From the NCBI RefSeq assembly GCF_013177735.1, contig NZ_WOEZ01000008.1, positions 34,882-98,881 on the forward strand: a stretch of 64,000 nucleotides of DNA, written 5' to 3'. The position numbers were made by a program, and so were the translations under genes. Numbering within the stretch: the stretch's first letter is position 1; every line of letters starts with the position of its first letter. Origin of the DNA: Paraburkholderia elongata (GTDB taxonomy: Bacteria; Pseudomonadota; Gammaproteobacteria; Burkholderiales; Burkholderiaceae). The notes below the pieces were generated by a model. The model saw nothing but the letters and a program-made list of their open reading frames with translations. It ran no database searches and was not told the origin of the DNA. Shown here piece after piece: positions 38,402-46,538 of the stretch.

Positions 38402-38501
38402 TGTCGGTCCGGAGTTAGTGCTTCAGCACTTACTCCGGCCCCATGCAAGGTATGTCGGTCCGGAGTTAGCGCTTTAGCGCTTACTCCGGCCCCATGCAAG
38501 G
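38402..38501. repeat. Two tandem 51-bp palindromic repeat units
   Basis: Units start at 38402 and 38453. Each reads TGTCGGTCCGGAGTTAG, a hairpin core, then CTTACTCCGGCCCCATGCA. CCGGAGT pairs with ACTCCGG, and the inner core is GTGCTTCAGCAC in unit 1 and GCGCTTTAGCGC in unit 2, so both arms changed together. The family is the same as the nested array at 1411-1552. It sits 13 bp upstream of the binding-protein start, in the leader of the operon. Confidence 0.85.
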
Positions 38502-38588
38502 CGATGCGTTGTGGAACTGCGTGAACCCGCCATGCGTGTGGCGGGCACTTCGTCCTGCGCTTTCTTGTCGAGTATTGGCGTGCGCTCA

Positions 38589-38619
38589 TTCACCAATGAA
38601 CGTATTATTCATATACGAA
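38589..38619. promoter_or_regulatory. Candidate IclR-family operator pair
   Basis: TTCACCAATGAA (38589-38600) and TTCATATACGAA (38608-38619) are two TTC-N6-GAA palindromes with centres 19 bp apart. They lie in the divergent region between the sugar operon and the IclR gene. IclR regulators bind such short palindromes in pairs. The link to this regulator is inference. Confidence 0.6.
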
Positions 38620-38755
38620 CTTTTCGAAGTCAAGGGCTACGCACTGCACCATGCGTCGGTGTTTCCCCTGGACCACCGCCATCTCGCGCCAGATTCACCA
38701 CGCACTTACACTCATGCGCCAGATAATGAGAACAACACACGGAGCCGCGCTCACG

Positions 38756-39544
38756 ATGGACGCAGAAGACAAAGACGACGCCGACCGTTACCGCGCACCC
38801 GCGTTGGATAAGGGTCTCGACATTCTCGAACTGCTCGCCGAGCAGAAGGAAGGGCTGACGCGTGCCGAAATCACCAAACTGCTGGGACGCAACGCGAGCG
38901 AGATGTACCGGATGCTCGAGCGACTGGTCGCGCGGCAGTACGTGGTGCGCTCGGCGGCGGGCGACCGTTATTCGTTGAGTCTGAAGCTGTATGCGCTCGC
39001 GCATCGTCATCCGCCGATGAACCGGCTGATCTCCGAAGCGCTGCCGCTGATGCAGCGCTTTGCCGATGCCGCCGAGCAATCGTGTCATCTGGCGGTATAC
39101 GACCGCGGCAATCTGCTGGTGATCGCGCAGGTGGACGGACCGGGTACGTGGGGAATGTCGGTGCGGCTCGGTTCACGGGTCGGCCTGATCGATACGGGGT
39201 CGGGCCGAGTGATGCTCGCGTTTCAAACCATCGAACAGCGCGAACAGATGCTGGCCGAGCACACCAAAGTGAAGGGCGAAGTCACGATCGATCGTGATGT
39301 GCTGGAACAGACCTGCGAGCGGATTCGCGCGGCGGGGTTTTCGCAGAAGGACAGCCAGCAGACGTTCGGTGTGACCGACGTCACCTTTCCGATCCAGGGG
39401 CCGTCCGGCCAGGCGATCGCGGCGCTGACTTGCCCATACTTGCGGCGCATCGACGAATACGTCGCGCCAACGCTGGAAGCGGCAACGACGCTGCTGCGCG
39501 AGACGGTGCAGGCGTTATCGATGTTTCGGGAAGAGGCTGTCTAG
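38756..39544 (+). CDS. IclR-family transcriptional regulator
   Basis: 262 residues from MDAEDKDDADRYRAPALDKG. An N-terminal winged helix (about 15-80; TRAEITKLLGRNASEMYRML) precedes the IclR effector domain (about 95-255; SRVGLIDTGSGRVMLAF, DVTFPIQGPSGQAIAALTCP). It is divergent from the sugar operon and presumably responds to a pathway sugar acid. In-frame ATGs exist upstream at 38714 and 38726, so the start is uncertain; 38756 places the conserved domain closest to the usual N-terminal length. Confidence 0.9.
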   Translation: MDAEDKDDADRYRAPALDKGLDILELLAEQKEGLTRAEITKLLGRNASEMYRMLERLVARQYVVRSAAGDRYSLSLKLYALAHRHPPMNRLISEALPLMQRFADAAEQSCHLAVYDRGNLLVIAQVDGPGTWGMSVRLGSRVGLIDTGSGRVMLAFQTIEQREQMLAEHTKVKGEVTIDRDVLEQTCERIRAAGFSQKDSQQTFGVTDVTFPIQGPSGQAIAALTCPYLRRIDEYVAPTLEAATTLLRETVQALSMFREEAV

Positions 39545-39620
39545 CGCACATGGTTTAGAATGGCGACCCTCTCAAAAATCACGCCGCATGGGTCCCCTCA
39601 TGCGCGCTCATCGATAAGCA

Positions 39621-40166
39621 ATGGCGAAACTTCTGACCGATTCCGAATTCCTGCGTTTTTCCGAACTCCAGCAGAAGCAGTCGAGCTTCACGATCACGCC
39701 TGAAGAAGCCGACGAACTGCGCGACATCGTCGCTCATGCGCAAAAGCGCCGCGACGACCGCGCTGCGGCGATGCACAGCATCGAGACCTTCATTCAGCAA
39801 TTCGACATCAGCCCGGACGAGCTGTTTTCGGCCGAGCAGATCGGCGACGCCGCGCGCACTTTCGGCCTGATCCCGGCCGCGAAGAAAGAGCGCGTGCTGC
39901 CGCCGCAGTTCACCTACAACGGCAAGCCGTATCAATGGACGGCGCGTTCGCTGCCGGACGACATCCGCATTCCGCTGTTCGACGCCTTCAAGGCAGGTGA
40001 ATCGGTGAAGTCGTTCATCGCGACGCTGAAGGACGCGAACCGTTGCGCGGCGACCATCGCACGTCTGGAACGCGAGACTGGCGCTGTCTACGCTGAAGCG
40101 TTGCTGGAAGAGTTGGCCGTGACCCGCACGCAGGTGGACGAAGCCGCGGCGAAGCTGCCGGCTTGA
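39621..40166 (+). CDS. Conserved hypothetical protein, 181 residues
   Basis: The soluble, highly charged protein begins MAKLLTDSEFLRFSELQ. The first 65 residues look like a helical hairpin (FTITPEEADELRDIVAHAQK). A middle block YNGKPYQWTARSLPDDIRIP may form a small beta element, and a long C-terminal helix follows (TIARLERETGAVYAEALL). No signal or membrane segment is seen. I do not recognise the family. It is transcribed alone after the IclR gene. Confidence 0.75.
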   Translation: MAKLLTDSEFLRFSELQQKQSSFTITPEEADELRDIVAHAQKRRDDRAAAMHSIETFIQQFDISPDELFSAEQIGDAARTFGLIPAAKKERVLPPQFTYNGKPYQWTARSLPDDIRIPLFDAFKAGESVKSFIATLKDANRCAATIARLERETGAVYAEALLEELAVTRTQVDEAAAKLPA

Positions 40167-40291
40167 GGCTCAGGTCTTAGCATCGAGGTCCGCGAATCGC
40201 CGCGGACACTCGTCGTAGCGGGTGGCCTTGCATTCGGCTGCGGGCTCGCACCCACGAGGGCTGAACGTGGCAGCAAGCGCCAATCCACCGT

Positions 40292-42652
40292 TTACCCCTG
40301 CGCGGGTTCATCCAGCGCCATTCTGAAGCCGATCACGCCCGGATCTTCCGTCGGCGTGATGGTGAAGCCGCAAGATTTGGCCAGCGCGATCATCGGCGCA
40401 TTTTCCCGCAACGCCTCGCCGACCAGCCAATGGGTGCCGCGCGCCCGCGCGTACTTGATGATGCGATCCATCAGCAATTGCCCAAGGCGCCGGCCTTTCT
40501 GGTCGGAACGCACCGCGGCGGCGAACTCTGCCGTCTCGTTGTCCGGATCGGCCACTGCGCGCACCACCCCGAGCGTGCGCGTAAAACCGTCTTCGCTCGT
40601 CACCGTCGCAATCAACGCCATTTCGCGGTCGTAGTCGATTTGCGTCATGCGCGCGAGCTGCGAGTGGTCGAAGCTGCCGACCGCGCCAAAGAAACGCAGC
40701 CGTAGATCTTCCGGCGTCATCGCTTCGACGAAATCGTGATGCGCGGCTTCGTCTTCCGGACGGATCGGCCGGATCGTCACCCGTATGCCCTGCCAGTCGA
40801 GCGTCTCTTCGAAGCGGCGCGGATAGGGCACGATGGCGAGACGGCTACGCTTGGGCGCGATGCTCAAGGTCGGCTCGACCACCACGACATGGTCGCTGTA
40901 CACGCGCAGCGTCAGCTTGAGGCCAACGAGTTCCTTGACGTCGCAGACTGCTTGCGACAACGCCGTCAAGGCGGCCAATGCCGGTTCCGGCGCGATCAGC
41001 CGCGCGTAGCGCGAGCGCGTGACGATGTCGCGCGCCAGCATCGGATTGAGCGGCGGCAGGCCGTAGACGCGCTGCGGGTCGGAAACGCCGTCCACCGACG
41101 GCGCGGTGAAGCGGAAGACGGGGCCGAAGTTGTCGTCGTCGTGAAGCTCGACGGCGATGTCGACAACCGGCTTTTGGGGCGTATTCAATTCAACGCGCAG
41201 TCCAAAACGCTCAAGAAATCGCGCCGCCGCTTCGCCGGTTAGTTGGTGCTCACCTGCGGCGAGCGCGGCGCGTGCCTGCGCTTGGGCGGCGTCGATCTCT
41301 TCGGGAACCTGCGCCGGCAAGTCCTCCGGCGTCTGCATCAGCAACTCGCGCCCCATCCGGTAGTCGACCAGACGCGCAAAGGCGCGCGCAAGCCGCTGCG
41401 GCGTCGTATGAACCGGAATGCCTTGCGCGTGCAGCGCGTCGCGCGTCGCCGCATCCACGCCACCGAAAAAGCACGCCAGCAGCCCGCGGTACGCGAAGCG
41501 CTGATTTGCGATCAACGCCTGCGCGACCTCGCCGACCGGCGCGCCATGCGTCGACGCGTGCACCACGAACGCGGTACCCGTGCTGCGATGGTCGGCGAGC
41601 AACTTGAGCGCGGTGCCGAAATGCTCGGGACGGGCGTCGTCGCCAAGTTGCAGCGGGTTGCCCGGTACCACGTGCGGCAGCGCTTCTCTTAGCGCCGCAT
41701 CCGCATCAGCGGGCCACGGCGCGAGCGTGTCGCCGGCGGCGGCGAAGGCGTCGCAGGCAAGCGTGGCGAGGCCACTGTCGCTGGTGATCAACGTCGCCGT
41801 CGCTCCGGCCGCCACCCGACCCACGCCGAGCGTTTCGATCTCATCGAGCAGATCGTCGAGCGCATCCACGCGCACCATGCCCGCGCGACGAAACGCGGCG
41901 GTGTACAACGCGTCGGCCGGATCGGCGCGGCCTGAGCGTAACGCCAGCACTGGTTTGTTGCGCGCCGCCGCGCGAGCCGCCGACATGAACTTGCGCGCAG
42001 CGCGAACCGTATCCAGCTCCAGAAGGATCGCGCGCGTGCCGGGATCGCTCGCCAGATAGTCGAGCACGTCGCCGGCATCCACGTCAGCTTCGCCACCCAG
42101 CGCCACGGCGTGCGAAAAACCAAGGTCGCGCGCATGCGCCCAACCGAGCACCGCGTTGGTCAACGCGTTCGACTGCGACACCCATGCCACGCCACCCGCC
42201 TTCACCGTGCACGACGCCGCACCGAAATGCGCACGCAGCGCCGGCGACACCACCCCGAGACTGCCGGGCCCAACGATGCGCAGCAAATGCGGCCGCGCTG
42301 CCGACAGCGCATGCCGGAGCTGCAGGCGATCGTCATCGCTACGCACTTCGCCGACGATGATCGCCGCGCGCGTACCCAAGCCGCCGAGTTTATGGATGAT
42401 GCCGGGCCACGTATCCGGCGGCGTACAGATCAGCGCGACGGTGGGCGCTTGTGGCAGATCGCCCGCATCGCCGATCACCGCGTGGCCGTCCAACGTTTCG
42501 TATTTAGGATTGACCGGCCAGACAGGGCCTTCGAAACCGCCTTTGAGCACGCGCGCCCACACCATCGCTCCCGTGCTGTCAGGCCGCTCGGATGCGCCGA
42601 TCACGGCGACGGATTTGGGTCGGAACAATGCATCGAGATTGCGAACGGTCAC
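40292..42652 (-). CDS. Pat/YfiQ-like CoA-binding and GNAT acetyltransferase protein
   Basis: 786 residues. The N-terminal CoA-binding and ligase-like CoA domains (about 1-420; LFRPKSVAVIGASERPDS, VALGGEADVDAGDVLDYLAS) resemble ADP-forming acyl-CoA synthetases. A short ATP-grasp-like region follows (about 460-600), and then a GNAT domain (about 625-785; IRPIRPEDEAAHHDFVEAM, EFAAAVRSDQKGRRLGQLLM). Such proteins acetylate lysines, classically of acetyl-CoA synthetase. It is about 100 residues shorter than E. coli YfiQ, the loss falling in the ATP-grasp part. The start is GTG at 42652 with GGAG upstream. Confidence 0.88.
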   Translation of the reverse strand: MTVRNLDALFRPKSVAVIGASERPDSTGAMVWARVLKGGFEGPVWPVNPKYETLDGHAVIGDAGDLPQAPTVALICTPPDTWPGIIHKLGGLGTRAAIIVGEVRSDDDRLQLRHALSAARPHLLRIVGPGSLGVVSPALRAHFGAASCTVKAGGVAWVSQSNALTNAVLGWAHARDLGFSHAVALGGEADVDAGDVLDYLASDPGTRAILLELDTVRAARKFMSAARAAARNKPVLALRSGRADPADALYTAAFRRAGMVRVDALDDLLDEIETLGVGRVAAGATATLITSDSGLATLACDAFAAAGDTLAPWPADADAALREALPHVVPGNPLQLGDDARPEHFGTALKLLADHRSTGTAFVVHASTHGAPVGEVAQALIANQRFAYRGLLACFFGGVDAATRDALHAQGIPVHTTPQRLARAFARLVDYRMGRELLMQTPEDLPAQVPEEIDAAQAQARAALAAGEHQLTGEAAARFLERFGLRVELNTPQKPVVDIAVELHDDDNFGPVFRFTAPSVDGVSDPQRVYGLPPLNPMLARDIVTRSRYARLIAPEPALAALTALSQAVCDVKELVGLKLTLRVYSDHVVVVEPTLSIAPKRSRLAIVPYPRRFEETLDWQGIRVTIRPIRPEDEAAHHDFVEAMTPEDLRLRFFGAVGSFDHSQLARMTQIDYDREMALIATVTSEDGFTRTLGVVRAVADPDNETAEFAAAVRSDQKGRRLGQLLMDRIIKYARARGTHWLVGEALRENAPMIALAKSCGFTITPTEDPGVIGFRMALDEPAQG

Positions 42653-43009
42653 GGGCGCTCCGCAGAGTGGGGAAAGCGCGCCGGCAGCGAGGCGCGCGTC
42701 TTTGTCAGGATAGGCGAAGTCGAGGGCTTGCGCGGCGGTTCTGAATCCGCGGCGTGGCGTGCGCGACCTTCCGCTTGATTCGGACAGGCGCCAATTGTAA
42801 TTTTTTGCCTCGTTCAGGAAAATATCGAGCCCGAATGCGACAATCCTGGGGATGCCGAACGGCACGTTTGCCTTTTGAAATTCGCGGGCTGATTGACGGC
42901 CTGCGGAACGCGTCGGAGGCAACGCGCGGCACCAACCTATTTCCGCGGCGAAGCTAGCCCGACAACAGTCGCGCCTGCGCCGGATGAACAAAGAGACAGA
43001 AGGTGATTT
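42653..43009. other. Divergent intergenic region between the Pat-like and LysR genes
   Basis: 357 bp without a supported gene. An A/T-rich stretch around 42793-42815 (CAATTGTAATTTTTTGCC) could hold promoters for either direction. No clear inverted repeat or LysR box could be fixed by eye. Confidence 0.4.
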
Positions 43010-43888
43010 ATGCGGCGCTTGCCATCGCTGATCGCGTTGCGCTTCTTTGAAGAAACCGCCCGCCATATGAGCTTCAATCGCGCCGCCACTGCGCTATGCG
43101 TGACGCAAGGCGCGGTGAGTCGGCAAATCAAGCTGCTCGAGGAATCGCTCGGCGCGAAGCTGTTCGAGCGCGATCACAAAGGCATTCGCTTAACGCAGGC
43201 AGGCCTGCAATTCCTCCCCTGCCTCTCCGAAGCGTTCGACACGATCGAGCGCGGCTTCCGTCAGATCAACGCGGCCAAAGGCCGGCGGCGCCTCGTCGTC
43301 GCCGTGCCGCCCACCTTTGCGACGCAGTGGTTCTCGCCGCGGCTCGGTTCGCTGGGGGACGAATTGCCCGATGTCGAACTATCGGTTCGCACATCGCCCA
43401 CGGAAGACTGCCATTTCATCATCCGCTTCGGTCGCGACGCGCTGGCGAGTACACATTCCGAATTGCTGATGACCGAGCGCCACGTACTGGTCGGCGCCCC
43501 CCGTCTGCTCGGCGAATCACTCGACATGCTGCTCGAACATTTGCCCGCGCTGCACGTGCTGCATAACGACGCCCGCCTGGACCTTTGGCCGAACTGGCTG
43601 GCGAAGGCGGGCCTGCCCGCACGCTACGCGGAAAACGGCATCGAATTTTCTACGCTGGAGCAGGCGATCCGCGCCGCGCGTAAAGGCGCGGGGCTCGCGG
43701 TGGTCGATCGAAACATGATCGTCGAGGAACTGGCTGATGGGAGTTTGACGCGGTTCTCGGAGATCGAGGTGACTGGGCCGTTCGGGTATTGGCTCGACAT
43801 CCCGCAGCAGCAGGTGGGGCTTGAATATGTGCAAGCGTTTGCCGGGTGGATGCGGGAAGAGGTTTTGAAGATGGAGCCACTACCGTAG
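43010..43888 (+). CDS. LysR-family transcriptional regulator, GcvA-type
   Basis: 292 residues: helix-turn-helix at about 18-60 (HMSFNRAATALCVTQGAVSR, with the QIKLLEESLG wing) and a substrate-binding domain with two lobes (about 95-285). The start RRLPSLIALRFFEETARH and terminal blocks resemble GcvA-type regulators. It is divergent from the Pat-like gene, which may be its target. A good ribosome site (AAGGTGATTT) precedes ATG 43010. Confidence 0.92.
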   Translation: MRRLPSLIALRFFEETARHMSFNRAATALCVTQGAVSRQIKLLEESLGAKLFERDHKGIRLTQAGLQFLPCLSEAFDTIERGFRQINAAKGRRRLVVAVPPTFATQWFSPRLGSLGDELPDVELSVRTSPTEDCHFIIRFGRDALASTHSELLMTERHVLVGAPRLLGESLDMLLEHLPALHVLHNDARLDLWPNWLAKAGLPARYAENGIEFSTLEQAIRAARKGAGLAVVDRNMIVEELADGSLTRFSEIEVTGPFGYWLDIPQQQVGLEYVQAFAGWMREEVLKMEPLP

Positions 43889-44047
43889 CGGCGACGATCT
43901 GTTCTGGCGCAATCCAGCCCCTGATTCGGCCAAAAAAGCACTTATAAGAAGCACATAAGCAATTGATCGCCTTATCGCGCTACATTTATGAGGCACAAGG
44001 AGTTGCCTCATGGATTGCACCGGCCCTTCGACCACCAGAGGCTCATC

Positions 44048-44353
44048 ATGCCCCGTCGGAACCGACCTACCCGTGAAGAGCAGAACACCCTGCGACGCGC
44101 TTTCTACGAAAGGGTCAGCCAGGGCGACATGACCATTCCCGAGGCCATGAAAGCGATGCGCAAGATGACGGGCCTGACCCAGGCGGAATTCGCCGCGCAC
44201 CGAGGCGTCAGCCGCCGGGTCATCCAGGACATCGAGCGCGGGACCGGGAATCCGACCGTCGACTCGCTCAACAGCGTTGCAAAGCTCTTCGGCCTGCAGG
44301 TCGGATTCGTCCCGATCAGGCGAAACGAACCAGTTTCACCGACCTCAAACTAG
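44048..44353 (+). CDS. XRE-family helix-turn-helix protein
   Basis: 101 residues from MPRRNRPTREEQNTLRRAF at 44048, with AGAGG at ribosome-site distance. The helix-turn-helix spans about residues 40-95 (MTGLTQAEFAAHRGVSRRV, IQDIERGTGNPTVDSLNSVA). It has the size of a small phage-type repressor or an orphan antitoxin; no toxin gene adjoins. It begins the accessory segment that ends at prfC. Confidence 0.85.
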   Translation: MPRRNRPTREEQNTLRRAFYERVSQGDMTIPEAMKAMRKMTGLTQAEFAAHRGVSRRVIQDIERGTGNPTVDSLNSVAKLFGLQVGFVPIRRNEPVSPTSN

Positions 44354-44475
44354 CTGCTTTCAATGTCGCATTTATTGCGGCGCCCTACGTCGTCGATGAG
44401 ACGGCCTGCCTTATCCGAATGGCCAAAGTCGACGATTTAGCCCGAACAGGCGACAGTCGCCACGCTGCCCTGATT

Positions 44476-44481
44476 TATAAT
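44476..44481 (+). promoter_or_regulatory. -10 element TATAAT ahead of a structured RNA
   Basis: A perfect TATAAT ends 7 bp before the first stem of the structured element, so the RNA would start almost at the hairpin. A weak -35 (CGACAG at 44451-44456) lies upstream with a 19-bp spacer. Confidence 0.55.
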
Positions 44482-44488
44482 CATCAAG

Positions 44489-44648
44489 CCGTCGGGAAAC
44501 ACCCGACGGTCGGGTTTGGAAGCCCGTGCTTGAAACCGCACCCCCGCCCAGGCGGGTGTGCGTCTACGTCTGCACGTCTATATTTCAATGGGCGGGTCGT
44601 AGTGGGGGAGCCGCAAGGCTCGCCGGTTTGTTTCAAGCCCGGTCTTCC
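44489..44648 (+). ncRNA. Structured leader or antisense RNA, C4-like candidate
   Basis: Stems seen directly: CCGTCGGG/CCCGACGG (44489-44509), CGGG/CCCG (44511-44526), a CGCAC..GTGCG hairpin with a CCGCC/GGCGG core (44536-44561) and GAGCC-GCAA-GGCTC (44608-44621). In addition 44518-44536 and 44630-44648 are complementary over 17 of 19 positions (GGAAG.CCG.GCTTGAAAC against its complement). A short hairpin RNA followed by a matching target ahead of a gene is the arrangement of phage C4 antisense RNAs. Family identity is my inference; the pairing is in the sequence. Confidence 0.55.
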
Positions 44649-44725
44649 AATCCTTCTACGTGCCCGCTCACCCGCATCCAAATGCGAGTGTCGGGCGATC
44701 CGAGATGTACCAGGGAGGTCGCACC

Positions 44726-45184
44726 ATGAGCAAGTCCGCAAAACAATCTCAACCCGATTCACGTCCGCCTGTCGACGCGCTCCAGTACGAAAAGCTCGCG
44801 CTGTCCGCCTTCAATCTTTGCGACCGGCAGTTGAGCCATCTCAACACATTGATAACACTTGCGTCCTCAATGTGTAGGAATCCTGCCGTTACGATCGACG
44901 AAAGACGGCGTCAGCAAACCATGCTTGAATTGCTTGTCGATACAGCAGAGCAATATCAGCATGAGCTCGAGTGTGACCGTGAGTTGTACCAGGTGATCGC
45001 ACTCGATGCGAAGGGCATCCCTCAAAGCCGCATCACCGCGAGCCGTGCGGCGCGTCTTCTTGCAGAAGCAGCAAAGATCAAGGGGCAAGCTTCTACGACG
45101 ACCGCAGAGCGAGAACAAGCCCGGACTGAAAGCGCGACAAACCTGGACGCTGATGCAGAGGAGATGCCGGTGGTGCAACACTAG
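44726..45184 (+). CDS. Hypothetical protein downstream of the structured RNA, 152 residues
   Basis: A strong ribosome site (GGGAGGTCGCACC) precedes MSKSAKQSQPDSRPPVDALQ. The protein is helical and acidic overall: LALSAFNLCDRQLSHLNTLI, a second helical block (DERRRQQTMLELLVDTAEQY) and a Glu/Thr-rich tail. No enzymatic motif is visible, and it does not look like a phage antirepressor. Probably translationally governed by the RNA element. A hairpin at 45258-45277 follows. Confidence 0.7.
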   Translation: MSKSAKQSQPDSRPPVDALQYEKLALSAFNLCDRQLSHLNTLITLASSMCRNPAVTIDERRRQQTMLELLVDTAEQYQHELECDRELYQVIALDAKGIPQSRITASRAARLLAEAAKIKGQASTTTAEREQARTESATNLDADAEEMPVVQH

Positions 45185-45542
45185 TTCATCAAAGGGCGCC
45201 GCCGCAGGGCTATATGGGGGTGTACCGATTCACCCTAGGCAGGACCAGAACTCAAGCAAGGCGCCGCAGGGCGCCTTGTCATATTTTCTAATCGTCCGCT
45301 TTACCCTACCCAGCTGAAAAAAGGATCTCACGCGGCGGAGATGGATAAAGCCGCACCAGCGTTTCGCCACATTGACGACATCTCGACGCCGGAGCTGCGC
45401 AAGCTGTTGTGATGTGCAACTGCGGGGCGAGAGTTTCGTGCAACACACTCTCAACCGGATAACTGGGTAGCCAAAAGTGAAAGACTGCTGTGGCAAAAGT
45501 ACTCACACGGACCGGGTCACCCATGTCCGCGCGACATACATA
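45185..45542. other. Gene-poor island segment
   Basis: About 360 bp. It has a terminator-like stem AAGGCGCC-GCAG-GGCGCCTT (45258-45277) after the hypothetical gene. A 23-codon open fragment at 45340-45411 (MDKAAPAFRHIDDISTPEL) ends in TGA and may be a decayed gene end. Nothing else is recognisable. Confidence 0.5.
45258..45277 (+). terminator. Terminator-like hairpin
   Basis: Perfect 8-bp stem AAGGCGCC/GGCGCCTT with a GCAG loop and trailing GTCATATTTT, located 73 bp past the preceding stop. Confidence 0.7.
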
Positions 45543-45647
45543 CGCTTACATCGACTTCTTGAACGGCGCGCCCGAATGCTCGCGCAATTCGTTAAAGACG
45601 ATCTTCGGCCACGCCTTCTGCACGACTTCGATCTCCGACATATGCGA
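45543..45647. repeat. Direct duplication of the prfC 3' end (distal copy)
   Basis: 105 bp match 46835-46939, the last codons and stop of prfC, with five substitutions and the same orientation. Its right edge runs straight into a tyrosine-recombinase reading frame. This is what a site-specific insertion at the prfC 3' end leaves, or the scar of its partial deletion. Confidence 0.85.
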
Positions 45648-45655
45648 TCACGCAC

Positions 45656-45889
45656 ATGCTGGATAACGGAGCGGACACGCGGTTCATCCAGACGATGCTG
45701 GGCCATGCGTCGCTGCCGAGTACGCAGATCTACACGATGGTGTCGGTGGAGAAGCTCAAACGGATCCACGCGGTGACGCATCCGGCGCGGGCCGATGGCG
45801 TGATGCATGAACCGGAGCATGAAGATGACGCGGAAGTGGCCAATGCGGTTGCTCTGTTAGCGGCGATCGAGGTGAAAGCGGACGAGTGA
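45656..45889 (+). pseudogene. C-terminal fragment of a tyrosine recombinase/integrase
   Basis: The frame reads MLDNGADTRFIQTMLGHASL, then STQIYTMVSVEKLKRIHAV. It contains the terminal catalytic segment of XerC/D-like recombinases: the LGH histidine and the nucleophile Tyr in TQIYTM. Upstream the frame continues back through GCGATCACGCAC (A-I-T-H) directly into the duplicated prfC fragment, so the N-terminal catalytic Arg part is missing. An acidic tail ends VKADE. It is inactive as an enzyme. Confidence 0.85.
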
Positions 45890-45911
45890 GGGCTTGAGCG
45901 CCTGTTCACCG

Positions 45912-45929
45912 TGTAGTTTATAGACTACA
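45912..45929. promoter_or_regulatory. Palindromic operator of the toxin-antitoxin pair
   Basis: TGTAGT-TTATAG-ACTACA is an 18-bp inverted repeat ending 9 bp before the toxin start codon. Its position suits autorepression by the antitoxin. Confidence 0.65.
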
Positions 45930-45938
45930 ATCAAGTTT

Positions 45939-46238
45939 ATGGCGATCGAATTAAAGCAAACAGAGACGTTTCGCAAATGGCGAAGCCGACTCAAGGATGA
46001 GCGCGCACGAGCGCTGATTGCGTCGCGCCTGGACCGTCTGGCCTTCGGCCACGCGGGAGACGCGGAGCCGATCGGGCAAGGGATCAGCGAATTGCGTATC
46101 CACTACGGACCGGGCTATCGGATTTACTTCCATCGGCGAGGCAATACGATCATCGTGCTGCTGTGCGGTGGCACAAAGCGCGGACAGAGCAAAGACATTG
46201 AGGCGGCCAAACGGCTAGCCTCCGATTGGAGAGAATGA
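45939..46238 (+). CDS. RelE/HigB-like toxin of the HI1419 family
   Basis: 99 residues. The Gp49/HigB-like fold is indicated by ETFRKWRSRLKDERARALI, ELRIHYGPGYRIYFHRRGN and IIVLLCGGTKRGQSKDIE. These are the hallmark blocks of addiction-module killer proteins paired with an HTH antitoxin. The predicted role is ribosome-dependent mRNA cleavage. It is intact, 1 bp from the antitoxin gene. Confidence 0.9.
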   Translation: MAIELKQTETFRKWRSRLKDERARALIASRLDRLAFGHAGDAEPIGQGISELRIHYGPGYRIYFHRRGNTIIVLLCGGTKRGQSKDIEAAKRLASDWRE

Positions 46239-46239
46239 C

Positions 46240-46530
46240 ATGGCAAAAACCTTGACGACCTATGATCCGGCTGAAGACTTGGGCAGCGAAGAAGCCATGG
46301 CGGTGTTCATGGCCGAGGCGCTTCAAACCAACGACGCGGCCTACATCGCGCATGCGCTGGGCGTGGTGGCCCGCGCCAAAGGCATGAAGCAGATCGCGGA
46401 GCAAACGGGACTGTCGCGCGAGCAGCTCTATCGTTCGTTCAGTGAGCAGGGTAATCCGACCTTGAAAACGACGCTTGCGGTGATGAAGGCGCTAGGCATT
46501 GAATTGACGGCCCGGACGGTGCATGCGTAA
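46240..46530 (+). CDS. HTH antitoxin of the HI1420 family
   Basis: 96 residues: TTYDPAEDLGSEEAMAVFMA at the start, then the helix-turn-helix (GMKQIAEQTGLSREQLYRSF) and the typical end NPTLKTTLAVMKALGIELT. It should bind the toxin upstream and repress the operon through the palindrome at 45912-45929. Toxin-first order is normal for this family. Confidence 0.9.
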   Translation: MAKTLTTYDPAEDLGSEEAMAVFMAEALQTNDAAYIAHALGVVARAKGMKQIAEQTGLSREQLYRSFSEQGNPTLKTTLAVMKALGIELTARTVHA

Positions 46531-46538
46531 GCCCGTGT

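Noticed and set aside
44419..44877. Plus-strand frame through the RNA element
   Set aside because: It overlaps the hairpins and the real gene in another frame and has no start signal.
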